From: Streptococcus castoreus DSM 17536 | GTDB taxonomy: Bacteria; Bacillota; Bacilli; Lactobacillales; Streptococcaceae | Length of the DNA: 64,000 nt | Assembly: GCF_000425025.1 (NCBI RefSeq) | Contig: NZ_AUKZ01000008.1 | Coordinates: 1 to 64,000, forward strand | Direction: 5' to 3' | In this document: positions 26,043-37,080 of the stretch, piece by piece | Layout of the letters: every line of letters starts with the position of its first letter | How positions within the stretch are numbered: position 1 is the stretch's first letter | Notes under the pieces: model-generated | The model's database searches: none | What the model saw: the letters and a program-made list of their open reading frames with translations, nothing else | Told to the model about the DNA's origin: nothing | Translations under genes and position numbers: made by a program

Positions 26043-29000
26043 ATGAAAAAAGCCGGCAAATATGCCATTTTGGCAATATCAGCCGTAGTTCTTGCTCAGT
26101 CTGTCCCGGTAGTTAAGTCTGAAGGGCATTTGGCACAGTCACAGCTAGTTACAACGGTTAAATTAAATCAGGATATTTTATTGTTTGAGGAAATTGGACC
26201 TTATGCGGATAATTCAGTCGGGAAACAATACTATAAAAATATTGAAAAGATTATCATTGATAAAGAGACCTATGTAAAAAGTTTAGAAGGTGACCGTCGT
26301 TTTGAGATTAATTACCAAGGAATCAAGATCAACGCTAAATTAATCAAAGATGGTAAGCATGACTTGATTATTGTTAACAAAAAAGATGGTGGAATTTTAG
26401 TGACATTTGAAAAGAAAGGCTCAAATGTTACTTTTATTTCTGCTAAAAGTCTGGAGACCACTGATGATTTTGAAAAAGAAAGTAAAGAGGGTTCTGATAG
26501 GAAAGCAACTGAGAAACAGTTGGCTAAATCTGCTGAAAAAGTTGAAAAAATAGCTACAGGTGTCAAAGAACTATCTCTTATTACTAAGCTAGTTGAAGAA
26601 GACGGAGCGATTTTATTTCCAGAAATTGACCGCTATTCTGATAACAAACAAATTAAGGCTTTAACCCAACAAATCACGCAAATTAAAGTCAATGACACAC
26701 TTTATCAGGATTTGATTTCAGATCCTGTTAAGGATACTTCAGGATGGGTTTCCAATATGAAAGGGCTCTACCTTGGGGCAAAAGCGTTTAAAGAGGGGGA
26801 TAATACCATTGTCATATCATCAAAAGGTTTTGAAGACATTACAATTACGGTTAATAGAAAAGCCGGCAAATACCAGTTTGTATCTGCCAAGCAAAAACAA
26901 GGCAAAGATCTTGAAGGGGAAAGCAGTGTCATTCATTCACTTGAAAAGGCTATCAAAGAAGCAGATGCTATTATTGCTAAGGAGACAAATAAAAGCTTAG
27001 TCAAAGAGTTATCTGAAAAATTACAAGTTATCAAGGAGTCTTACCGTGATGTTAAAGAAGAACGCTTGTTGAAAGAGGCTTATCGTCTCTTGATGGATAC
27101 CATCAAAGCTTACCAATCAGCCGACTTATCAATCACAAACCTAGCGGCAGGCACTTATACCCTAACGTTTAAAGCAAACAAGGAAAACACAGAAGAAACA
27201 TCAATGCTTCAAGGTGCTTTTGATAAAAAAGTTAAATTGGTCGTTAAAGAAGATGGCAAGATGGAAATTTCCATGCTTAATACAGCGCTAGGGGAATTCT
27301 TGATTGATTTTTCAGTTGAAAGTAAAGGGAAGTTCCCGACCTCTGTCCGCCGTCAAATTGGTAAGCGTAACATTAATAATCATTATCTCCGAAGTGAATT
27401 CACCATGCCCATTGAAGATTTGGATCAGCTGCACAAGGGTGGGGTTTTAGTATCTGCTATGGGTGGTCAAGAAAGTGACTTGCATCGTTATGAAAAGTAT
27501 ACCAAGCTGGATATGACTTTTGCCAAAAAAGTGACCAAAGATTGGACAGGTTATCAAGCGGAAATTGATGATAAGGAAAAAGGGGTTGGTTCAGAACGTC
27601 TTGAGAAAGTTTTGGTTAAACTTGGCAAAGATTTAAATGGGGATGGCAAAATGTCTCCAGATGAATTGGCACAATTATCTGGGGAATTGCATCTTGATCA
27701 TTATGATTTGACAGACATTTCTCTGTTAAAATATGCGAAAAATGTGACGGAATTACATCTAGAGGGCAATCACATCTCGGATATTCCCAAAGAGACTTTT
27801 AGCCAAATGAAAGTTCTTCGATTCTTGAACTTGAGAAATAATGACTTGACGCACTTGGATAAGGAGTGCTTTGCTCATAATAGCCAATTAAGAGAATTGT
27901 ATTTGTCAAGTAACTTTATGCCAACCTTGGAAAAGGGGATTTTTAAAGAACTGAGCCAGCTGACTCAACTAGATCTCTCTAAGAACCGTCTTACGACCAT
28001 TAGTGATGGGGTGTTTACAGGACTTTCTCAGGTTACATCACTTGGTTTAGCAGAAAATAATCTAGAAGAAATTTCTGAAGCAGCTTTGTTACCGTTAAAA
28101 TCACTTAATTTTATCGACCTGTCAGAAAACCGTCTGTCCTTGTTGCCAAAATCCCTAGGTGACTTAAACAAGTTAAGGACTATTGTTGCGAGCCATAATC
28201 AGATTGTCAGCATTGATAATGTTGCCTTTAGTCAACTGCCAGAGTTGGCGACAGTGGATCTGGCAACGAATGAAATTTCAAAGCTTCCAAAGGATGCTTT
28301 CAAGGCAAACAAGAAGTTGGCTAAGTTAGATTTGTTCAACAATTTGCTGACCCAGGTTGATGAATCAGCATTACCAGACGTTAAAAAACTCAATTTAGAT
28401 TTGAAATTTAACCAGTTAGGTCAAATTAGTCCTAAAATAAAAGCGCTTATCGGTCAAAATAAGATAACGCCACAAAAAAATGTAGCAGGTATCAAGGCAT
28501 CTCTAAATGGCTCACAAATTGCTTATCACCAAGATCTTAGCCTTTTAGACTTGTATTATTGGGAGCAAAAGACCAATTCTGTCATGGATAAAGAAATTAC
28601 CTCTACTGAGGATTATCAAAAATTCTTGAAAGAAAAGGAATCAGATACGGTTTCTTTGTTAAACGAAATGCAAGCTGATTGGAGTATTGCTATACAACTG
28701 CAAAAGAAAACATCAGATGGTCGATATGTTACGGTTAAAGAAACGATTTTGACATCGGATCCAAAAGATCAGCTTGATGGAAACCTTGATGTTAAGGAAG
28801 AGGGGATTTATCGTGTTCGCAAATCTTTGTTAACCAAGAGAGGTGCAGCTAAGAAAGAACATGTTTACCTTGTTTCTAATGATGTGACGGTTACAGAAAC
28901 TCAGCTTGGTCATTCTGAAAAACAAGATGGTCTAGATAGACATCATCTAAAAGATGGGCTTTACTACTTAAATGCTAAACTACTGAAAACCGATTTAATA

Positions 29001-29837
29001 TCAGAATCCATGTCAAACAAGGCTATTAATCATCGTGTTGCCTTGGTTGTTGAGAAAGGTATACCTTATTTAGAGGTTGAATTCAAAGCGATGGCAGTTG
29101 GTAAGTTAGTGGGTTATTTAGGGGAATTGAGTTATTTCTTGGATGGGTATCAAAGAGATTTGACAGGTAAGCCGGTTGGTCAAAAAGAAAAAGCCGAAGT
29201 TATGTCTTACTTTACAGATGCTACTGGTGCCCCTCTTGTGGATGCTTACGGGAAAAATTATCCTAGGGTTCTTCGCATGAAGTTGATAAAACAAGCGAGA
29301 AAAGATGGGATAGTTCCTCTTCAAGTTTTTGTCCCTATCATGGATGCTATTTCTAAGGGCTCAGGTCTCCAAACGGTCTTTATGAGTCTTGATTGGCAAA
29401 GTTTGACGACAGATAAGGCTAAATTAGTAGCACCAACTGACTCTCAAAAAGAAAGTAACTCTAACTCAGCCAGTCAATCTGCCGGTAAAAATAAAGGACC
29501 AGTCACCAATGGACCATCCTTTGGCTCAGGGGCTACGAGTTTGACCGATTTATTGGCTAAGAAGCCATCAGCTAATTCTGATAAAGGAGAACTCTCTAAA
29601 AAAGGGGATACGGATAAGACGGACAAATTAAAAGCTTTAATTTCTGCGCATCAGTCATCAGGGACTGATCAAAGGTCAAAAACAGGTCTTAAGGCTAAAG
29701 CTGATGATAAGGGACGTCAAACAAGCAAATTACCAAAATTTAAGGATGGTGCCAACCGCTATCATTTGATGATTGGGCTATCCACTTTTATTATTGTAGC
29801 TGTAGGTCTAGTCCTTGGAAGAAAGAAATTATTTTAA
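26043..29837 (+). CDS. shr: Surface heme receptor Shr (two NEAT domains plus leucine-rich repeats)
   Basis: Shr takes heme from hemoglobin and passes it to Shp. The 1264-residue protein has a signal peptide (1-27) and an N-terminal region with two related hemoglobin-binding (DUF1533) domains, about 30-130 and 180-290. NEAT1 follows at about 360-490, then an EF-hand-like loop [13 protein letters not shown] near 535-550, leucine-rich repeats at about 560-800 and NEAT2 at about 975-1120. A charged linker and a C-terminal membrane segment with the GRKKLF tail complete it. It has no LPXTG motif, as expected for Shr. It is the first gene of the heme operon. Confidence 0.96.
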   Translation: MKKAGKYAILAISAVVLAQSVPVVKSEGHLAQSQLVTTVKLNQDILLFEEIGPYADNSVGKQYYKNIEKIIIDKETYVKSLEGDRRFEINYQGIKINAKLIKDGKHDLIIVNKKDGGILVTFEKKGSNVTFISAKSLETTDDFEKESKEGSDRKATEKQLAKSAEKVEKIATGVKELSLITKLVEEDGAILFPEIDRYSDNKQIKALTQQITQIKVNDTLYQDLISDPVKDTSGWVSNMKGLYLGAKAFKEGDNTIVISSKGFEDITITVNRKAGKYQFVSAKQKQGKDLEGESSVIHSLEKAIKEADAIIAKETNKSLVKELSEKLQVIKESYRDVKEERLLKEAYRLLMDTIKAYQSADLSITNLAAGTYTLTFKANKENTEETSMLQGAFDKKVKLVVKEDGKMEISMLNTALGEFLIDFSVESKGKFPTSVRRQIGKRNINNHYLRSEFTMPIEDLDQLHKGGVLVSAMGGQESDLHRYEKYTKLDMTFAKKVTKDWTGYQAEIDDKEKGVGSERLEKVLVKLGKDLNGDGKMSPDELAQLSGELHLDHYDLTDISLLKYAKNVTELHLEGNHISDIPKETFSQMKVLRFLNLRNNDLTHLDKECFAHNSQLRELYLSSNFMPTLEKGIFKELSQLTQLDLSKNRLTTISDGVFTGLSQVTSLGLAENNLEEISEAALLPLKSLNFIDLSENRLSLLPKSLGDLNKLRTIVASHNQIVSIDNVAFSQLPELATVDLATNEISKLPKDAFKANKKLAKLDLFNNLLTQVDESALPDVKKLNLDLKFNQLGQISPKIKALIGQNKITPQKNVAGIKASLNGSQIAYHQDLSLLDLYYWEQKTNSVMDKEITSTEDYQKFLKEKESDTVSLLNEMQADWSIAIQLQKKTSDGRYVTVKETILTSDPKDQLDGNLDVKEEGIYRVRKSLLTKRGAAKKEHVYLVSNDVTVTETQLGHSEKQDGLDRHHLKDGLYYLNAKLLKTDLISESMSNKAINHRVALVVEKGIPYLEVEFKAMAVGKLVGYLGELSYFLDGYQRDLTGKPVGQKEKAEVMSYFTDATGAPLVDAYGKNYPRVLRMKLIKQARKDGIVPLQVFVPIMDAISKGSGLQTVFMSLDWQSLTTDKAKLVAPTDSQKESNSNSASQSAGKNKGPVTNGPSFGSGATSLTDLLAKKPSANSDKGELSKKGDTDKTDKLKALISAHQSSGTDQRSKTGLKAKADDKGRQTSKLPKFKDGANRYHLMIGLSTFIIVAVGLVLGRKKLF

Positions 29838-30066
29838 CGAGAACTTTGTTAGCATTCAAACAGATTATGAAAGAAAATAGCTGACAACAGGCAAAAACAT
29901 GCCTATTTCTGACATGCTGCAAAGTTTGATTTGGAGCAGTTGGAAGATAGGTGTGTTTTTCGCGTGTATAAGGTTATTCGATGGGCAGGAGTTTCAGTAA
30001 TTAAGTGCTGTCCATTAGAGTAGATTGGTCTATTGAAAGATAAAAAACAGAAAATAAGAGGAAGAT

Positions 30067-30942
30067 ATGACAAAGGCAGTAATAAAACAAATTCTGCAAG
30101 GGGTAGGCTTAGCAGTTCTATGTTTTTCGGTGATGGTAGGGCAAGTCTATGCGGATAGTGGAAAAATTTATAGCTGTTTGATTCAAAGGGATTATCGTCA
30201 CCCTATTTCCGTTCAAATTGAAGACAGTGGCGGTCAGAATGCATTTGAAATTGGTCAGGGAATGGTGGAAGGAACGGTCCATGGTAATGGCATGTTAGAG
30301 GTTTCTGATTCGGGAAATATGGTCTTGACTTTTCGCATGCGTTTGGCGGATTTTTCAGGAAATTATCATTTTTGGGTGCAACCTGGAGGAAGAGGTGATT
30401 TTCAACCAATCTCTTATAGCGTTACTCACCTTGGTTCGGATTCTAATGGAACTACCAAAGATATTTCCATTAGCCTATCGGATGTGAATACCGTTATTCG
30501 AGGCACCATGTTTGTTGAGCCGATGGGGAGAGAAGTTGTTTTTTATTTATCTCTTGCTGGGCTTGAAGAAGGGTATACAGGTGATATGCTACCTCAACTT
30601 GTGACTGAGGAGGGGAAATTGCAAGGAACTGTAAATAAGGAAGTTGTCAATGGTGGAGTAATTGATGATAAGAAGGATACGGACCAGGAAACAACAAAAA
30701 AACAAGCCGATAAATTAATCTCAAAATCAACGGAGAAATCTAGTCAGTTCGCTAAAAAGATTAATGGTAAGAATGCTTCTAAACTTGGATTGACAACCTC
30801 TCTAGGACAAAAAAAGAAGGTGATCCAAAAGAATAACCAAGTGCCGGTTATGAGTTACTATCTTCCAACCCTCCTATTACTGTCCTTAGGAGCAATCTTA
30901 TATGTCAAGAAAAAGAGAAAAAAAGATGACAAAACGATGTAA
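30067..30942 (+). CDS. shp: Heme-binding surface protein Shp
   Basis: The 291-residue NEAT-family protein relays heme from Shr to HtsA. It has a signal peptide ending VYADS, a NEAT domain (about 31-180) with several Met residues of the type that ligate heme (GNMVLTFRMRL, GTMFVEPMG), a Lys/Asp-rich spacer, a membrane segment (PTLLLLSLGAILYV) and the tail KKKRKKDD. The gap from shr (229 nt) holds only a weak hairpin. Its 3' end overlaps htsA by 17 nt. Confidence 0.95.
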   Translation: MTKAVIKQILQGVGLAVLCFSVMVGQVYADSGKIYSCLIQRDYRHPISVQIEDSGGQNAFEIGQGMVEGTVHGNGMLEVSDSGNMVLTFRMRLADFSGNYHFWVQPGGRGDFQPISYSVTHLGSDSNGTTKDISISLSDVNTVIRGTMFVEPMGREVVFYLSLAGLEEGYTGDMLPQLVTEEGKLQGTVNKEVVNGGVIDDKKDTDQETTKKQADKLISKSTEKSSQFAKKINGKNASKLGLTTSLGQKKKVIQKNNQVPVMSYYLPTLLLLSLGAILYVKKKRKKDDKTM

Positions 30943-31810
30943 ATTGATTGGCTTAGTGTTGGTGACGATGTTTTTGACAGCTTGTGTTAATCAACACCCG
31001 AAAGCTGTGAAACAGGCTCATAAAGAAAGAATTGTAGCGACTTCTGTTGCAGTAGCTGAGATTTGTGACCGTTTAAACTTAGACTTGGTTGGGGTGTGTG
31101 ACAGTAAACGTTATACCTTGCCCAAGCGTTACGACGGTGTGAAACGGGTGGGATTGCCAATGAATCCAGATATGGAAGTGGTGGCTTCTTTGAAACCGAC
31201 TTGGATTTTGAGTCCAAATTCCTTGCAAGAGGATCTGGAGCCGAAGTACCAGCGATTAAACACAGAATATGGTTTTTTGAATTTAAGAAGCGTTGAAGGG
31301 CTATATCAATCTATTGATGATTTAGGGAAACTCTTTCATCGTCAAAAAGAGGCAGAGCAATTACAGCAAGAGTACCGAGATTTCTATCGAACTTTTCAAG
31401 TGAAACGCCAGAGGAAGAAAAAACCAAAAGTGCTAATGTTGATGGGGTTACCAGGGAGTTATTTGACAGCCACCAATCAATCCTATATTGGCAATCTCTT
31501 GGAATTGGCAGGAGGTGAAAATGTTTACCATTCGGATGATAAAGAATTTTTGCCCGCTAATCCTGAAGACATGCTGGTAAAAGAGCCAGATCTTATTTTA
31601 CGCACAGCACATGCGATTCCGGATAAGGTCAAAACGATGTTTGATAAGGAATTTGCTGAAAATGCGATTTGGAAACATTTTGAAGCGGTTAAAAAAGGTA
31701 AGGTCTATGACTTAGACAGTGATCTTTTTGGAATGAGTGCTAAATTGAATTATCAAGAAGCCTTAATCACTTTGGCTAAGTTCTTTGATCAGGTAGGAGA
31801 TGACAAGTAA
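30926..31810 (+). CDS. htsA: Heme ABC transporter lipoprotein HtsA (SiaA)
   Basis: The 294-residue substrate-binding lipoprotein has a signal peptide with lipobox LTAC (Cys about residue 19) and a class III periplasmic-binding fold. It receives heme from Shp and delivers it to HtsBC. I chose the ATG at 30926 (MTKRCKLIG), which gives the family length of 294. The gene overlaps shp and abuts htsB. Confidence 0.95.
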   Translation: MTKRCKLIGLVLVTMFLTACVNQHPKAVKQAHKERIVATSVAVAEICDRLNLDLVGVCDSKRYTLPKRYDGVKRVGLPMNPDMEVVASLKPTWILSPNSLQEDLEPKYQRLNTEYGFLNLRSVEGLYQSIDDLGKLFHRQKEAEQLQQEYRDFYRTFQVKRQRKKKPKVLMLMGLPGSYLTATNQSYIGNLLELAGGENVYHSDDKEFLPANPEDMLVKEPDLILRTAHAIPDKVKTMFDKEFAENAIWKHFEAVKKGKVYDLDSDLFGMSAKLNYQEALITLAKFFDQVGDDK

Positions 31811-31811
31811 G

Positions 31812-32834
31812 ATGACACAACATGATTTTAGAAGTGACTACGTTTTATTAGCCAAAAAGCGCTTAAAAAGAAAACTCTGTGTCATCTTTTTGGTGTGTGC
31901 CTTAATCACCTTGATTGGGCTAGCCCTTTCTATTGGAGGGTTATCTGTATCTTATCCAGCTATTATCAAGGGTTTGTTTATTGCCTATGATCCTCAAGTT
32001 GCTCTCATTTATGATTTGCGGTTCCCAAGAATAGTCATTGCTTTATTGGCAGGGGCTGGGTTATCTGTTTCCGGTGTTATTTTTCAAGCTGTTTTGAAAA
32101 GTCCAATTTCTGATCCGGCTATTATCGGTGTTTGTAGTGGTGCCAGTTTTATGGTTTTATTATCCAGTCTGTTATTTCCCCAACTACTTCTTTATGGACC
32201 GATCTTATCTTTTTGGGGAGGTTGTGTTTCTTTTTTCTTGATTTATGGTCTGGCTTGGAAAAAAGGTCTAAAGCCTATCCGAATTATTTTGACCGGCATT
32301 GCCATTAATGCCTTATTTATGGGGCTATCGAATGCGTTAACCAGTTTTTCAGTTGCGACTAGTCCAGTGGTCAAGACATTACTTACAGGAAACATTAGCC
32401 AAAAGACATGGGCAGATGTTAGTGTCTTGCTTCCTTATACTTTACTGGGCTTATTTTTAGCTCTGCTATTTTCTCAAAAATGCGATATGCTATTATTAGA
32501 TGATAAGGTGATTCGTAATTTGGGAATTGACAGTAATTCATTACGTTTAGGCTTGTCTTTGGTAGCTGTTTTATTGGCATCTGTTGCGACATCTGTTGTG
32601 GGAGTGGTTTCTTTTTTGGGATTGATTGTGCCTCATATCGGTCGTTTGCTCGTTGGCAATAAACATCAGCTGTTGATTCCATTCTCAGCGCTTTTGGGAG
32701 CCTTTGTTTTCTTGCTAGCTGATACGTTAGGAAGACATCTCGCTTATCCCTTAGAAATCAGCCCTGCGATTATCATGAGTGTTGTAGGTGGTCCTTACTT
32801 TATTTACCTGTTAAGGAGGTCTGAACTCATATGA
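31812..32834 (+). CDS. htsB: Heme ABC transporter permease HtsB (SiaB)
   Basis: This is a FecCD-family permease of about 340 residues with roughly nine to ten membrane helices, including the family segments SGVIFQAVLKSPISDPAIIGV and VSFLGLIVPHIGRLLVG. An in-frame ATG at 31800 directly abuts the TAGGAG ribosome-binding site, so the ATG at 31812 is the more likely start; the difference is four codons. It overlaps htsC by 4 nt. Confidence 0.94.
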   Translation: MTQHDFRSDYVLLAKKRLKRKLCVIFLVCALITLIGLALSIGGLSVSYPAIIKGLFIAYDPQVALIYDLRFPRIVIALLAGAGLSVSGVIFQAVLKSPISDPAIIGVCSGASFMVLLSSLLFPQLLLYGPILSFWGGCVSFFLIYGLAWKKGLKPIRIILTGIAINALFMGLSNALTSFSVATSPVVKTLLTGNISQKTWADVSVLLPYTLLGLFLALLFSQKCDMLLLDDKVIRNLGIDSNSLRLGLSLVAVLLASVATSVVGVVSFLGLIVPHIGRLLVGNKHQLLIPFSALLGAFVFLLADTLGRHLAYPLEISPAIIMSVVGGPYFIYLLRRSELI

Positions 32835-33619
32835 CAACAAAAACAGCTCTGATTACTGTTCAAAACCTTACTTTTGGTTATGGGAAACATCTGGTTTTGA
32901 GGGACTTGAATTTTATAATTCCAAAAGGGAAAATCACTACTATTATGGGTGCTAACGGCAGTGGCAAGTCAACTCTATTAGATCTACTAACCAAGAATGC
33001 ACCTTTAAAGCAAGGTCAGATTTGGTTTGGACCAGAAAAATTGACCAATATCTCCTTGAAAGCTTTTGCCAAAAAGGTAGCAGTGGTGCATCAGTACCAT
33101 CAGGAGGTTGAAGGTATGCTAGTTGGTGATTTGATAGCGATGGCAAGAATGGCGAACCGTTCTTTTTGGGAACCGAGCTGCCAAGAAGATGAAGAAAAGA
33201 TTGCTTGGGCACTAGATGTAACTGCTCTAGGTGCTTATGTTTACCGAGAAATACAAGACTTATCGGGTGGTGAAAAACAACGGGTTTGGATTGCCATGGC
33301 GCTTGTCCAACAAACAGATATTTTGATGTTGGACGAACCAACGACCTATTTAGACATTAACTACCAGTTGGAGATTCTCAAATTAATTAAAACCATCAAT
33401 CAAAAATTAGGATTGACAATTGTTTTGGTTTTACATGATATTAATCAAGCCTTGGCTATTTCGGACCAGCTTATTGGTTTAAAAGATGGGAAAATATATG
33501 CCCAAGGACAGCCGACAGAAGTGCTAAATCAAGGGTTTATCCAAGCTGTTTTGGGCGTTGATTTACCTTTGGTTGAGAAAGATGGTAAACATTTTGTCAT
33601 CACATCATTAATCACTTGA
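32831..33619 (+). CDS. htsC: Heme ABC transporter ATPase HtsC (SiaC)
   Basis: The 262-residue ABC ATPase of the FepC/BtuD class energises HtsB. Walker A is GANGSGKST, the signature is LSGGEKQRVWIA, Walker B is ILMLDEPTTYLD and the switch His lies in VLHDIN. It is translationally coupled to htsB (ATGA). Confidence 0.95.
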   Translation: MTTKTALITVQNLTFGYGKHLVLRDLNFIIPKGKITTIMGANGSGKSTLLDLLTKNAPLKQGQIWFGPEKLTNISLKAFAKKVAVVHQYHQEVEGMLVGDLIAMARMANRSFWEPSCQEDEEKIAWALDVTALGAYVYREIQDLSGGEKQRVWIAMALVQQTDILMLDEPTTYLDINYQLEILKLIKTINQKLGLTIVLVLHDINQALAISDQLIGLKDGKIYAQGQPTEVLNQGFIQAVLGVDLPLVEKDGKHFVITSLIT

Positions 33620-33662
33620 TCGAATCATTTTAGAAATTAAGAGGGGAGATAGACTAACCTAT

Positions 33663-35423
33663 ATGAAAGAAACAAGAGATAATATCTCAAGAGAGAAAAA
33701 GAAAAAACTCTTGAAGCGATTACGAGAACGAATTGCCCCGAAGCGTTTTTTGCTTTACCTATCAGCCTTTTTGTCTTGGCTACAGTTTTTAATGAGAATT
33801 ATTAGTTTTTACCTTATTGCCAAAGCCTTCTCAGCTTTTATTGCAGGGCAGCTTATCTCGTTGGGGTCTCTAGTTGGCTTGCTTTTACTTTTAAATGTGA
33901 TCGGTTTTGCTCTTGCAATTTTAGCAAAACAGTTTCAAGGGATTGCTTCCCAATTCGCAAGAGATTCGCTAAAGCAATCTTTCTTTGACGCTTTTATTGC
34001 CTTGGATGGGCAGTTTGATACAGAATCAAGTAGTGCTGATATTTTAACCGTTGCCTCACAAGGCATTGATAGCCTAGATGTTTACTATTCTTATTACTTA
34101 TCTTTGGCGATGAGAACCAAATGGAACTGCTTGACAGCCTTGCTATTAGTATTTTTGATTTATCCTTTGGCAGGCGTGGTTTTTCTGTTAGTTTTGCCGT
34201 TAATTCCCATGTCAATAATAGCCATGCAAAAACGGTCTAAGAAAATCATGACCCATTATTGGGCTTCCTATATGGATGTTGGAAACTTATTTATGGATGA
34301 TTTAAAAGGACTTAACACCTTGTATTCTTATCAGGCTGCTGAACGGTATGAAAATCAATTTGTGGCAAAGGCAGAGAGTTTTCGTCAAGCAACGATGACC
34401 TTGCTAGGTTTTCAGTTGCAGGCGGTTGGCTACATGGATGCAGTCATGTATCTGGGAATTGGTTTGTCAGGATTTTTAGCGGTACAAGCTTTGGCGGCAG
34501 GGAGCTTATCTTTTTTTAACTTCCTTTTCTTTATTCTAATTGCTACAGAATTTTTTACTCCGATTCGTGAACAAGGATATGGCATGCATTTGGTCATGAT
34601 GACCACCAAAATGGCTGATCGTATTTTTTCCTTTTTGGATAGTGTCCAAGAGATGCAAGATGAAAGGAATCAAGAATTAAATCCTTTTGGTAGGATTGAC
34701 ATCAAGGAGTTATCATGTGCTTATGGAGAAAAAGTGGTGTTTGAAAATATTACGATGAGCCTGACTAGGGGGCAATTAACAGCCATTGCAGGAGTTTCAG
34801 GTCAAGGGAAAACAAGCCTTGCTCAGCTTTTATTGAAACGTCAGAAAGCTACGTGCGGGCAAATTCTTTTTGATGGGCTTGCAAGCGAAGAAATTTCTAA
34901 AGAGCGGATCAATCAGCAGGTTCTTTATGTATCGGATCAGTCCAGCTTATTAAATCGAAGCATTTATGATAATCTGAGGTTAGCGACTAATCTTTCTAGG
35001 AAAGAATTGCTAGACTGGATTGATCAACACGGGATTTTAAGTTTTATTAATTGGCTACCAGACGGTATTGATACGCTTGTTGGAGAAAACGGAAATCTGT
35101 TGTCTCCCGGGCAAAGACAGCAGGTCATTTGTGCAAGGGCATTTCTTAGTCAACGTTCCTTGTACATTTTCGATGAAGCAACTTCTAGTTTAGATGCAGA
35201 GAATGAAAGCTTGGTTTATAATCTGTTGAATCAACTGGCTAAGAAAGCTATTGTAATTGTCATCACTCACAAAATGTCTCGATTAAAAGGAGTTGATCAG
35301 GTACTCTTTTTAAATTCCGGACAGGCTTGTCTGGGAAGCCCTCAAGAACTTTATCGCAGTCAGCCCCCTTATCGTCAATTGGTGGATACACAAGTAAGAT
35401 TGGAGGCAAGCATTTATGGCTAA
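33663..35423 (+). CDS. siaD: ABC exporter half-transporter SiaD (CydD-like)
   Basis: The 586-residue protein joins six membrane helices (about 30-310) to an ABC ATPase. Walker A is GVSGQGKTS and Walker B is LYIFDEATSSLD. The signature reads LLSPGQRQQV in place of LSGGQ. Paired half-transporters of this type often move thiols or heme. Its place in the sia operon points to heme handling, but the substrate is not shown by sequence. It overlaps siaE by 8 nt. Confidence 0.88.
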   Translation: MKETRDNISREKKKKLLKRLRERIAPKRFLLYLSAFLSWLQFLMRIISFYLIAKAFSAFIAGQLISLGSLVGLLLLLNVIGFALAILAKQFQGIASQFARDSLKQSFFDAFIALDGQFDTESSSADILTVASQGIDSLDVYYSYYLSLAMRTKWNCLTALLLVFLIYPLAGVVFLLVLPLIPMSIIAMQKRSKKIMTHYWASYMDVGNLFMDDLKGLNTLYSYQAAERYENQFVAKAESFRQATMTLLGFQLQAVGYMDAVMYLGIGLSGFLAVQALAAGSLSFFNFLFFILIATEFFTPIREQGYGMHLVMMTTKMADRIFSFLDSVQEMQDERNQELNPFGRIDIKELSCAYGEKVVFENITMSLTRGQLTAIAGVSGQGKTSLAQLLLKRQKATCGQILFDGLASEEISKERINQQVLYVSDQSSLLNRSIYDNLRLATNLSRKELLDWIDQHGILSFINWLPDGIDTLVGENGNLLSPGQRQQVICARAFLSQRSLYIFDEATSSLDAENESLVYNLLNQLAKKAIVIVITHKMSRLKGVDQVLFLNSGQACLGSPQELYRSQPPYRQLVDTQVRLEASIYG

Positions 35424-37080
35424 TCGTACAAATCATACGCTTAATTTAGTAAGACGTTTACTAAGTTTGATGAAAACCTTGTTGCCTTGGATTGCTCTTG
35501 CTGTGTGTTTTGCGGTGACGGGCTTTGTTATCACTGTAAGTATTCCGACAGGTTTAACTTATCTCGGGCTTTTAGCGTTCCAAAAACAGCCGATTTCGTT
35601 GACTTTACTTTATGGTTTGATCGTCTTGGCTTTTCTACGAGGGCTTGTTCGCTACGGGGAACATTATTTTGGGCACTTTGTTGCTTTTCATAGTTTGGCT
35701 GCCTTTCGTCAGCTGGTTTTCAAAAAGTTAAGAGCCTTATCACCGGCTCATTTGGATCATCAAGACAGTGGGCATCTGCTCAAGATGATTGGAGAAGATA
35801 TTGAGGCACTAGAAGTGTTTTTTGCCCACACTTTGGCACCTATTTGCACAGCGATGGTATCAGCTAGTTTTATTGTTGTTTTCTTTTGGCAAAGTAGCTG
35901 GAAGCTAGCCTTACTAGCTTTATTGACATATGCATGCTTAGCTATTATTATTCCTATTTATTTTGCCAATCTTTTACAAGTGCTGCTCAAAAATCAAAAT
36001 CAGGGACGAAAAGACTATCTGTCTTATTTCTTGGAGAGTTTACGTTCTGTCAAGGATCTCTTGCAATTTCAAGCCTTGGAAGAGCAATTTCGCCTTTTAG
36101 CCACAAAGAGTAAACGCGTCAATTTTCTTGACCGTAAGGTCGCACAGGCACAATTTCTACAAATGGCATTAACCTTTTTATTGCTTGGCTTAGCTATTTT
36201 AACCTTTGCTTACCTTGTTTTTGATGGCATTCGTCAAGGGGCTCTTTCTTTTGATAACGGCTTACTTGCTTTTGTGGCTTTTACTGCTTCTTTTTCACCT
36301 TTCTTGGAATTGGGACGTTTACCTCTAGGTTTTAAACGCGCCATGAATGCTGCTAGAAATATCTTTGCACTTTTAGATGAAGAAGTGGTGGTAGATAAGG
36401 GGCAAGGGCAACTGGCTAGTTTAGAAAACATTCGTTTTGAGGAGGTGGATTTTGCTTATCCCAAGCGCCATGACCTTGTTTTTAAGGGCTTATCAGTGAC
36501 ATTTGAGCAAAAAGGTATTATTGGGATTCAAGGCGAATCAGGTTCTGGGAAGTCAACCTTAGTGAAATTAATCATGAAATGGTATCATTGGAAATCTGGG
36601 AATATTTTTCTTAGTGGTGTTGATAGTCATTCTTTAAGTGCATCCGATTTACAAGCTCAGATTGCCTATGTTCCCCAAGCGGCGCAGCTCTTTCAACAAA
36701 CTATTCGTGAAAACTTGACCTTTGGGCGGCAAGATATTTCAGATGAGCAGATTATGGCTTTAGCAGAATCTTGCGGCATGAAAGAACGTCTTTTGGCTTG
36801 TGAACAGGGCTTGGATACTATTATCAAGGCTACCGATTTCTCAGCGGGTGAAGGGCAACGCTTAGAATTGATGCGGGCACTTTTAAAGAATGCTAGCTGT
36901 TACATTTTTGACGAACCAACATCCAATTTAGACTCCCTAAATGAAGCCATACTGATTGATCTCATCAAGAAACATTGTCAAGGAATGGTCTTTTTGATTT
37001 CACATAAACCATCAACACTGGCTTGTGCAGACCAACTGTTTTATTTGAAAAACGGTTTTCTTAAAGAGGTAAGGAAATGA
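35416..37080 (+). CDS. siaE: ABC exporter half-transporter SiaE (CydC-like)
   Basis: The 554-residue partner of SiaD has the same six-helix plus ATPase layout. Walker A is GESGSGKST and Walker B is CYIFDEPTSNLD. The signature is degenerate (FSAGEGQRLEL). Two non-identical ATPases with atypical signatures suggest an asymmetric heterodimer. It overlaps the next gene by 4 nt. Confidence 0.88.
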   Translation: MANRTNHTLNLVRRLLSLMKTLLPWIALAVCFAVTGFVITVSIPTGLTYLGLLAFQKQPISLTLLYGLIVLAFLRGLVRYGEHYFGHFVAFHSLAAFRQLVFKKLRALSPAHLDHQDSGHLLKMIGEDIEALEVFFAHTLAPICTAMVSASFIVVFFWQSSWKLALLALLTYACLAIIIPIYFANLLQVLLKNQNQGRKDYLSYFLESLRSVKDLLQFQALEEQFRLLATKSKRVNFLDRKVAQAQFLQMALTFLLLGLAILTFAYLVFDGIRQGALSFDNGLLAFVAFTASFSPFLELGRLPLGFKRAMNAARNIFALLDEEVVVDKGQGQLASLENIRFEEVDFAYPKRHDLVFKGLSVTFEQKGIIGIQGESGSGKSTLVKLIMKWYHWKSGNIFLSGVDSHSLSASDLQAQIAYVPQAAQLFQQTIRENLTFGRQDISDEQIMALAESCGMKERLLACEQGLDTIIKATDFSAGEGQRLELMRALLKNASCYIFDEPTSNLDSLNEAILIDLIKKHCQGMVFLISHKPSTLACADQLFYLKNGFLKEVRK

